Shown in pieces: positions 14,792 to 20,198 of a stretch of 20,198 nt of DNA. The stretch lies in contig CAZPLR010000036.1 in the NCBI GenBank assembly GCA_964587555.1, positions 1 through 20,198 of the forward strand, read 5' to 3'. Each line of letters begins with the position of its first letter. The stretch's first letter is position 1. The stretch is from JAHHTP01 sp964587555. Its GTDB lineage: Bacteria > Bacillota > Clostridia > Oscillospirales > Ruminococcaceae. The position numbers and the translations under genes are program-made. The notes below the pieces were generated by a model that was not told the DNA's origin, did not search any database, and saw nothing but the letters and a program-made list of their open reading frames with translations.

Positions 14792-15571
14792 TTATGTTTT
14801 CTTTTTCGAAAACAGCTTTTTTGTCACACGGCCAGGCCTTCCGTCCACGTTCCGCTCCAGCGGAATCGAGGCGATGGTATTCAATTTCAGATAACGCTCC
14901 ACATCGTCGCTGTCCTTGATCGTATCATCTAAGAAATATTGAACAAGCAGCACAGCAACCGCAAGCAACAAACATATCAGCCCGCCGACTGCAACGTTTT
15001 TCCGAAGGTTCGGACTGCTTGGAGTATCCGAAACAACCGCCGGCTCAACCGTAGAAGGGCGATCGGTATTCATGACCTCCGCGATCCGATCACGCAGAAC
15101 ATTCGAAAGCGTATTGCAGACGTCAGCAGCCAGCTCCGGATCCGGATTGGTCACGACAATTTTCAAATAATGCGTGTCCGCCGGATTCGTGATCGAAACC
15201 GACGATACCAAAGCGTCATAATCCGTATCGAGATTAAGCTGGTTAATTACCTCCTCGATAACCGGGCGCGTCGTACCGAGCAAGCGGAAATCCTCGGTAA
15301 GCTGCGTGCTAAGCTGCAGATCGGTAAACGAAGCGACACTGGTGGATTTGCTGAATATGTAAATCTGCGAAAAGGATTCGTATTGCGGCGTGATGAAGAA
15401 TTTTGTCCCCACTCCCGCGATCAGTGCGCCAACAACGAAAGCAGCAATTAAAATCCAAATATGGTGCAGCAGCAGCTGCATAATCGCCAGAAGGTCAATC
15501 TCACTGTTCTCTTTTGCACGAATATGTTCTTCTAAAACAACATTTCCTTCTTTTTGCGTCAGCTCGCTCAT
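14792..15571 (-). CDS. Wzz/YveK-type chain-length determinant, CpsC-like
   Basis: The 259-residue protein has two membrane segments, near residues 35-58 and 194-212, with an extracellular stretch between them: the Wzz/CpsC layout. The N-terminal EIDLLAIMQLLLHHIWILIA and the C-terminal FLDDTIKDSDDVERYLKL, followed by TIASIPLE, are typical of the YveK family. It lacks the kinase domain, which is a separate gene three positions on. In Gram-positive systems the C-terminal tail docks and activates the CpsD kinase. TAGGAG lies seven bases before the ATG. It is the first gene after a consensus promoter. The tail ends in a basic Lys-rich run. Confidence 0.92.
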   Translation of the reverse strand: MSELTQKEGNVVLEEHIRAKENSEIDLLAIMQLLLHHIWILIAAFVVGALIAGVGTKFFITPQYESFSQIYIFSKSTSVASFTDLQLSTQLTEDFRLLGTTRPVIEEVINQLNLDTDYDALVSSVSITNPADTHYLKIVVTNPDPELAADVCNTLSNVLRDRIAEVMNTDRPSTVEPAVVSDTPSSPNLRKNVAVGGLICLLLAVAVLLVQYFLDDTIKDSDDVERYLKLNTIASIPLERNVDGRPGRVTKKLFSKKKT

Positions 15572-15610
15572 CAGTTAACTCCTAAAATGTAGTATTGAAT
15601 ATATAGAATA

Positions 15611-15639
15611 ATTATAGCATGGATAGTTTCGGCTGTCAA
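15611..15639 (-). promoter_or_regulatory. Consensus promoter of the polysaccharide operon
   Basis: On the minus strand TTGACA (complement of 15634-15639) and TATAAT (complement of 15611-15616) are both perfect and exactly 17 bases apart. It lies about 40 bases upstream of the Wzz-like start and probably serves at least five, perhaps seven, genes. Confidence 0.9.
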
Positions 15640-15730
15640 GCGTTAAACTTTACTTTTTTCAATAAAATCAGAAAAAGCTTTCTCTACAGCTCTACTTTTT
15701 ACATTATTTCACTCCAGCCGGCAAAGTCTC

Positions 15731-15793
15731 AACTAGTGACTTGAAACTAGCAACCAGTAACTTATGAGCCGCAAGCTGTCAGAAGTGACTTGC
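15731..15793 (+). repeat. Degenerate 7-bp tandem array
   Basis: Nine consecutive 7-base units in phase: AACTAGT, GACTTGA, AACTAGC, AACCAGT, AACTTAT, GAGCCGC, AAGCTGT, CAGAAGT, GACTTGC. The first five are clear variants of one motif and the rest are decayed; a T7 run follows (15794-15800). It lies in the 298-base gap between the polysaccharide operon and the protease terminator, which holds no reading frame I can support. Confidence 0.5.
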
Positions 15794-15812
15794 TTTTTTT
15801 CTGCCATAGAAA

Positions 15813-15865
15813 ATCATGAAAAACGGCTCACCCTATAAATTCAGACAAACCGTTTTTCACATGAT
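15813..15865 (-). terminator. Terminator of the M16C protease gene
   Basis: On the minus strand TGAAAAACGG pairs with CCGTTTTTCA, and the flanking ATCATG/CATGAT can lengthen the stem past a two-base bulge. A T-rich run follows. It lies just after the protease stop and can also work toward the plus strand. Confidence 0.8.
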
Positions 15866-15869
15866 GCCG

Positions 15870-18767
15870 TTAATTCAACCGAAGCATTTCCCAATCTGCT
15901 TTATCACAGTCGGCAAAGCAACTTTCCGGACCCACAACGCAGACCGAAGCATCGGCAATGAGCTGCTTGATGATATCAGCAAACTTTAACAGCCCAGCCT
16001 TATCGGTTTGCAGTAGCTCTGTGCGTGTTTTGCACTGATCTTCATAGCTGATTCCACGCCAGTAATTGCTGTTTGCCGCAGCAGCCTGCCCTTTCGGAGA
16101 AAGCAGCGGCTCACTATCCGAAATCGCGCCGATAATCAGCGTATTCAGATCCGCGCTGCTTTCACAAAACTCACGGATGAATTGATCGCTCTTACCAAAA
16201 ACCGCCAGCGATCGCATTGGGTTTGGATCGCGGTAGGAGGTCATTGACACTGTTCCGCGATTCCGCGTCGTAAATGCCGTTCCATATGCGCCGCCCTGCA
16301 CGCGCACCTCATTCCAAAGGTACTGATAGGAAAGCAGTGTTTCAAGCACCCGCCAATCGCCGGTCGGCAGCACGCCGAGACTCTCGTAGCTTGCACCCAT
16401 ACCAGCATAAGAAACGCCGCTTGGAACGACAATCGCCTCTTTTTTCTCAAGGTACTGCGGCTGATAGGCAGCTTGTAGCTCAACCTTCTCGCCTTCCGGC
16501 AGGCCTGCGGCGAATTTCTCAACCAGCGCATTCGTCAGTTCGCCTGCCGTACCAAAGGTCAAACGATGTTTGCAGAAGATTGTTTGCTGTAGCTGCTCCA
16601 TTTTGGCAATCACGGCGTCGCTTTGCCGTTCAAAATCAGCGGCAAGAGAATGCAGCCAGCAGTAGCAGCGATAGCCGGACGAAGCGTCTAAAACAGAACC
16701 CTCCGCCGATAGATGGGATGCAACGCGCAATGCGACATACTGACGTCCTCCAGTCATAATCTTCTGACGCAAGCCAATCTCCATCTGCAATAACAACTGC
16801 TTAATCCGCTGCGGATCGTTCCAGTTGCTCGAAAGTATAATCTCCGAAATTAACCGAACTGCTTCCTCCGCCTTTTTGTCCAAGACACTACACGAAATGG
16901 TCAAAAACGGCTTACATATCTTCTGCGAATCCGCCGAGGCAAATGCCTCGACTGTAAATGAAAGGCTGCCTAAGTGCGTTTTGATCTCTCTTTGCAGTGT
17001 CTGTGCATCATAGTGCGCAGTTGAAAGATTTCCAAGCAGCGAGCACATCAGCGATAAACGCGGATAATCCTCGAGCATACAATCAGAAAGCGCAAAATAC
17101 AGATTGAGGTAATCCACGCCCCTAGCGGCAGATTTTTGACGCAGAACGGTCACACCTGCAATATTTTCGACCTTCACCTGCAGCTCCTGCGGCTTTGGAT
17201 CGACCTCCGACGGTTTTAAGTGCGGCAGGCTGGCAAGCTGCTCCAAAGTATCCGGCGTCTGCTGCCACTGCTCCAACGCCGCGGTCTGCGCGATAATTTC
17301 GCGTTTTTTCTCCTCATCCCAAGAGGCGTATTCCGCCGCAAGACGTGCTTTTTCCTCTTTTTCATCCTCTTCATTCTTTGTCGCAGACGGAAGTGTGTGC
17401 AGGATCACCGTGTGCGTCTCATCCAGCAGCACGTCTTTCAGCAGTCGCTCAAAGTAATCGGTATCCAGCTTTTCATGCAGTGAGGCGAAGGTATCGCCGT
17501 AACTCAAATAAAGCGCTGGATCGCCTCCATACAGCCATGAGCGCAGTGACTCGATGCCAAGCTCAACGCCCTGCGGCTCATTCTTCTCGCGGTGCTGGAA
17601 CTCCGAACGATTCAGCCATGCAAGCAGCTCCTTGCGGTCAAGCCCGTTTTCCGCAAGCGCGGTCAGCGTATCATGCACCTTTTTTTCGATCTTCTCAAAG
17701 TTTTCTTCTCTTGTGTTCTCCACAAGCAGCGTAACAAACGGCTGTGCAATATAATCGTTTAACTCCAAGCTGACATCCTGCCCCAAGCCGTTCTCCAAGA
17801 TTGCTGCCTTGAGCGGAGAGGTCTGCGAGCCGGTCAGATAGCTGCAAAGCACCGAAAGCGCGACCATTTTCTCCTTCTCAGACCAATCTCCGGCGATCAT
17901 GGCGGTGCTGTAGTAAGCGCGCTCGGATGGATCCTCCGACGCGGAAATCGCGTAAGTGTTGGTCTTCTGCTGCCGTGCAACAGGCTTCTGCATTTGCAGC
18001 GCAAAATCCAGTTCCCTGCGGTCATAGGTGCACAGATATTCCTTGTCCAGCCATTCCAGCACGCGCTCGATCGGCATGTCGCCATCTAAGAAAATCTTAG
18101 CGTTGGACGGATGATAAAATCGTTTGTGCGTTTCAATGAATTTCTCATAGCTTAACTGCGGGATTTTTGGCGGGAATCCGCCGGATTCATAGCCGTAGCA
18201 GTTATCTGGGAACAGCATTCCATTTAAACCGCTGATGATTACATCCCCTACCGAGGAGTACGCGCCCTTCATCTCGTTGAACACAACGCCTTTAAAGGTT
18301 GGCGTTGTCTCTCCCTCATGCAGCTCGTAATGCCAGCCCTCCTGTTTAAAAATATTTGGATTGCTGTAGATCGCAGGCGCAAAAACGGCGTCCATATAAA
18401 CGTTCATCAGGTGGAAGAAATCGGTTTCATTCCGGCTGGAAACCGGGTAGACTGTTTTATCCGGGAAAGTCATCGCGTTTAAAAATGTGTTGAGCGAGCC
18501 TTTTACCAGTTCGACAAACGGTTCCTTGACCGGAAAACGCTTTGATCCGCAAAGCACAGAATGCTCCAAAATGTGGAACACACCGGTGTCGTTTTCCGGA
18601 AGCGTCTGAAACCCTACCATAAAGGTCTTATTCTGTTCCGCGCGGGAAAGCCATACTAACTGCGCGCCGGATTTGATATGTTCCAATTCATAAAAGGTAC
18701 CTTCTAACTCTTCAATCGGGCGGATCCGTTTGACCGCAAAGCCGAAGAGCGTTTGACCACAATTCAT
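15870..18767 (-). CDS. M16C (PreP-like) zinc metallopeptidase
   Basis: The start MNCGQTLFGFAVKRIRP at 18767 is chosen because AAAGGAG lies nine bases upstream; an in-frame extension to 18818 runs across that site. The 965-residue protein is a full-length M16C enzyme. The inverted zinc motif HILEH is at 65-69, with the third ligand Glu165 in FNEMKG, exactly 96 residues after the second His as in PreP. The inactive C-terminal half carries the substrate-side VRVQGGAYGT segment. Such proteases close around unfolded peptides and degrade them in the cytoplasm. No signal peptide is seen. It has its own promoter and terminator, so it is monocistronic and unrelated to the neighbouring surface genes. 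Confidence 0.95.
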   Translation of the reverse strand: MNCGQTLFGFAVKRIRPIEELEGTFYELEHIKSGAQLVWLSRAEQNKTFMVGFQTLPENDTGVFHILEHSVLCGSKRFPVKEPFVELVKGSLNTFLNAMTFPDKTVYPVSSRNETDFFHLMNVYMDAVFAPAIYSNPNIFKQEGWHYELHEGETTPTFKGVVFNEMKGAYSSVGDVIISGLNGMLFPDNCYGYESGGFPPKIPQLSYEKFIETHKRFYHPSNAKIFLDGDMPIERVLEWLDKEYLCTYDRRELDFALQMQKPVARQQKTNTYAISASEDPSERAYYSTAMIAGDWSEKEKMVALSVLCSYLTGSQTSPLKAAILENGLGQDVSLELNDYIAQPFVTLLVENTREENFEKIEKKVHDTLTALAENGLDRKELLAWLNRSEFQHREKNEPQGVELGIESLRSWLYGGDPALYLSYGDTFASLHEKLDTDYFERLLKDVLLDETHTVILHTLPSATKNEEDEKEEKARLAAEYASWDEEKKREIIAQTAALEQWQQTPDTLEQLASLPHLKPSEVDPKPQELQVKVENIAGVTVLRQKSAARGVDYLNLYFALSDCMLEDYPRLSLMCSLLGNLSTAHYDAQTLQREIKTHLGSLSFTVEAFASADSQKICKPFLTISCSVLDKKAEEAVRLISEIILSSNWNDPQRIKQLLLQMEIGLRQKIMTGGRQYVALRVASHLSAEGSVLDASSGYRCYCWLHSLAADFERQSDAVIAKMEQLQQTIFCKHRLTFGTAGELTNALVEKFAAGLPEGEKVELQAAYQPQYLEKKEAIVVPSGVSYAGMGASYESLGVLPTGDWRVLETLLSYQYLWNEVRVQGGAYGTAFTTRNRGTVSMTSYRDPNPMRSLAVFGKSDQFIREFCESSADLNTLIIGAISDSEPLLSPKGQAAAANSNYWRGISYEDQCKTRTELLQTDKAGLLKFADIIKQLIADASVCVVGPESCFADCDKADWEMLRLN

Positions 18768-18868
18768 ATATAAACACTCCTTTTTCATCAGACGCGCCGT
18801 GCGTCCGGTTTTCTTCATAAAACGGTAATGTTACAAAGCAAATATCATCTTTGAATCATACCTTTTTT

Positions 18869-18897
18869 ATTATACAGAATACCATATAGAAAGTCAA
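18869..18897 (-). promoter_or_regulatory. Promoter of the M16C protease gene
   Basis: On the minus strand TTGACT (complement of 18892-18897) and TATAAT (complement of 18869-18874) are 17 bases apart. A leader of roughly 95 bases follows before the start codon. Confidence 0.85.
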
Positions 18898-18924
18898 GGC
18901 GTTCTTTCTTACTTTTTTCGTTAA

Positions 18925-18992
18925 GCACGGCGGAAAGCTTTCGCTGCTGATTCCCTGAGGGCTGAGTGAAATCCGCCGAGCCGACGCCGTAC
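18925..18992 (-). other. Compact structured intergenic element, 68 nt
   Basis: GCACGGCG (18925-18932) pairs over all eight bases (one G-U) with CGCCGTAC (18985-18992). Inside, GGCGGA (18929-18934) can pair instead with TCCGCC (18972-18977), so two folds compete. Further small palindromes, GAAAGCTTTC and CCCTGAGGG, lie within. A TATTAT box precedes it on the minus strand. It lies just upstream of the protease promoter. It does not match a riboswitch or small RNA that I recognise, and no T run follows on the minus strand. Confidence 0.4.
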
Positions 18993-19015
18993 TCTCTATA
19001 ATACAACAACAATAC

Positions 19016-19050
19016 AACAACCGGCTCCATTCTGGATGGAACCGGTTGTT
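19016..19050. terminator. Terminator of the Cna-B surface-protein gene
   Basis: AACAACCGG (19016-19024) pairs with CCGGTTGTT (19042-19050), extended inward by about five more pairs. It lies 14 bases after the adhesin stop. The U run is poor on the minus strand, so termination strength is uncertain. Confidence 0.65.
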
Positions 19051-19064
19051 CTTATATTTCGGAA

Positions 19065-20198
19065 TCAATTCATTTTCCGCTTTTTCGCGGGGTTCAGCAG
19101 GATGCCAAAAATGCCGCCAAGGCAAAGGATCATCAGAGAAATCCATACGCCGTACAGATCGAAATCTCCTGTTTTTGGCGTATCGTCGTTATCCGGCGCA
19201 TCCGGTGTATCCGGCGTGTCCGGCGTATCCGGTGTGTCCGGCGTATCCGGGGTATCCGGCGTGTCCGGTGTGTCCGGGGTATCCGGTGTGTCCGGGGTAT
19301 CCGGTGTGTCCGGAGTATCCGGGGTGTCCGGCGTATCCGGCGTATCCGGCGTGACAGGAGTATCCGACTCATCATCGTTTGTGATGGTGAAGTCGTACCC
19401 GCTTTGCGATACGCTTGCGGTGAACCCTTCCGGCACATTCAGCTCCTGCACCGTCCAGATGTAGCGGTCATCCAGGCCGCTCCAGGTATACGACCAGCCG
19501 CTGCTCTCGCTCAGGGTGACCGTCGCGACCTGAACGCCGCTCTGAAGCAGCGCCACGGTCACGGAGTCCGCCGCCTGCCCGCCGTCGTCCAGCTTCCAGA
19601 CCTTTTTAACGGTTACGCTGGTGTAGGTCGGGACAGATCCGCCGCCCGATTTGTAGTTGTTAAACGCAGCGCTCTGCGTTTCATCCTCGACAATCGCTCC
19701 GGTTGCCGTTTTTTCTGTTGTCCCGTTCACCGTCACCGTATAGCCGGCATTGTCGCTCTCCACGACAGTATAAGTCGTCCCCTTAGGAAGCCCGACTGCA
19801 GTTTTGCTCTCATTGGCTTTCAGGGTAAAGGTGGCAACGCCGTTTGTAAAGGTCATATCCCCGTAGGTTCCGTTGATTGACGTATCATTCAGCGTTACGG
19901 TAAAGGTAAACTCCTTCGTGCTGCTTGCGCCGCTGCCCGAAACGGTCTTGCTGACCGTCAGATTGCCGGTTGTCGGCGCATAGACGTTGGTAAAGCTGAT
20001 CTGAAGCACGGTACCTTCGATCGTCGCCTTCACGGAGTCCTCTTTGATTTCATACTGATCGGCGCCGTTTTCGAGGATGGTCACCGTGACATTCCCGTTC
20101 TTCCACTGCTCCAGAAGCGCGTCCGGCATATTCTGCAGGGTCGCCGTCCATTCGTTCTCCGCCGTCAGCTCGATGGCGCGCAGGGTGTAATCGCCGCA
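19065..20198 (-). CDS. Cna-B-domain surface adhesin, C-terminal part (cut by window edge)
   Basis: The frame is open to the window edge, so about 377 residues of a longer protein are seen; an internal ATG at 20129 is not the start. In order there is the end of a beta-sandwich domain (...VLQISFTNVYAP), a DUF7601/pilin-like module (GNLTVSKTVSGSG to about FNNYK), a Cna-B domain (TYTSVTVKKVWKLDDGG to FTITNDD, with the Lys and late Asn/Asp that may form an isopeptide bond), a stalk of about 17 Pro-Asp-Thr repeats, and the sorting signal TPKTGD with a 20-residue hydrophobic segment and KKRK tail. It is a wall-anchored adhesin or pilin-like protein. Base composition of the Cna-B region is more GC-rich than neighbouring genes. 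The end of the repeat tract is typical of cell-wall-spanning linkers. Confidence 0.88.
   Translation of the reverse strand, partial: CGDYTLRAIELTAENEWTATLQNMPDALLEQWKNGNVTVTILENGADQYEIKEDSVKATIEGTVLQISFTNVYAPTTGNLTVSKTVSGSGASSTKEFTFTVTLNDTSINGTYGDMTFTNGVATFTLKANESKTAVGLPKGTTYTVVESDNAGYTVTVNGTTEKTATGAIVEDETQSAAFNNYKSGGGSVPTYTSVTVKKVWKLDDGGQAADSVTVALLQSGVQVATVTLSESSGWSYTWSGLDDRYIWTVQELNVPEGFTASVSQSGYDFTITNDDESDTPVTPDTPDTPDTPDTPDTPDTPDTPDTPDTPDTPDTPDTPDTPDTPDTPDTPDAPDNDDTPKTGDFDLYGVWISLMILCLGGIFGILLNPAKKRKMN
19201..19353 (-). repeat. 17-unit 9-bp coding repeat, (Pro-Asp-Thr)n stalk
   Basis: Seventeen consecutive units of TCCGGNGTR on the plus strand encode Pro-Asp-Thr on the minus strand, with one decayed unit at each side. 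All changes are at third positions. Between 19264 and 19317 the alternation TCCGGTGTG/TCCGGGGTA makes an 18-bp higher-order repeat present nearly three times. A tract like this can change length by slippage. Confidence 0.92.

Noticed and set aside
14327..14932. 201-codon plus-strand frame across the LCP and Wzz-like genes
   Set aside because: It spans two genes on the other strand that have clear family motifs, and it has no ribosome site or recognisable content.
18951..18975. TPP-riboswitch-like GCTGAG string in the structured element
   Set aside because: The rest of the TPP core is absent and the downstream gene is a peptidase, not a thiamin gene.
19201..19353. Possible CRISPR or satellite array
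   Set aside because: The units are 9 bp and contiguous without spacers, and they keep a reading frame inside an intact protein.
19036..19464. Plus-strand open frame rich in Ser-Gly-Val repeats across the 9-bp repeat
   Set aside because: It is the complement shadow of the Pro-Asp-Thr stalk; it has no ribosome site, and third-position variation fits only the minus-strand frame.

Overview
The window looks like chromosomal DNA of a low-to-mid GC Gram-positive anaerobe of class Clostridia, probably an Oscillospirales/Ruminococcaceae-type gut organism. The evidence is strong AGGAGG-type ribosome sites, consensus TTGACA/TATAAT promoters, a CpsABCD-type (Gram-positive Wzz + tyrosine kinase + PHP phosphatase) polysaccharide module, sortase-type surface proteins ending in TPKTGD, and an oxygen/NO-detoxifying flavodiiron protein. 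The family and genus are inference. No rRNA, tRNA, CRISPR array or insertion sequence was seen.

Left edge (1-450): the end of a mobile-element-like segment on the minus strand, holding a DUF4314 protein (cut by the window) and an upstream HTH gene that carries a frameshift. Then comes a transport block (575-6465): a MATE exporter on plus, a second MATE exporter on minus (the pair converges on one strong bidirectional terminator), a LysR regulator divergent from the second MATE with overlapping promoters, and a Na/Pi cotransporter fused to a PhoU-like tail. A GNAT acetyltransferase converges on the Na/Pi gene.

Middle (7292-10103, all minus): a three-part flavodiiron protein (diiron/flavodoxin core, flavin reductase-like domain, rubredoxin) behind a duplicated 29-bp promoter segment, and a TIM-barrel sugar isomerase/epimerase.

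Polysaccharide operon (15639 down to 10112, minus): one perfect TTGACA-17-TATAAT promoter drives Wzz-like protein, LytR-CpsA-Psr ligase, a small sortase-type surface protein, CpsB-like phosphatase and CpsD-like tyrosine kinase. Directly after these, with no terminator between, follow two overlapping genes related to DNA-damage families: an SRAP/HMCES-like protein that has lost every known catalytic residue and a RadC-like protein that has lost the JAMM metal site. This pair of apparent pseudoenzymes is the most unusual thing in the window.

Right end (15813-20198, minus): a large M16C zinc protease of the PreP type with its own promoter, a compact structured intergenic element, and the 3' part of a large Cna-B-type surface adhesin with a (PDT)n wall-spanning stalk and the same TPKTGD sorting motif as the small protein in the polysaccharide operon.
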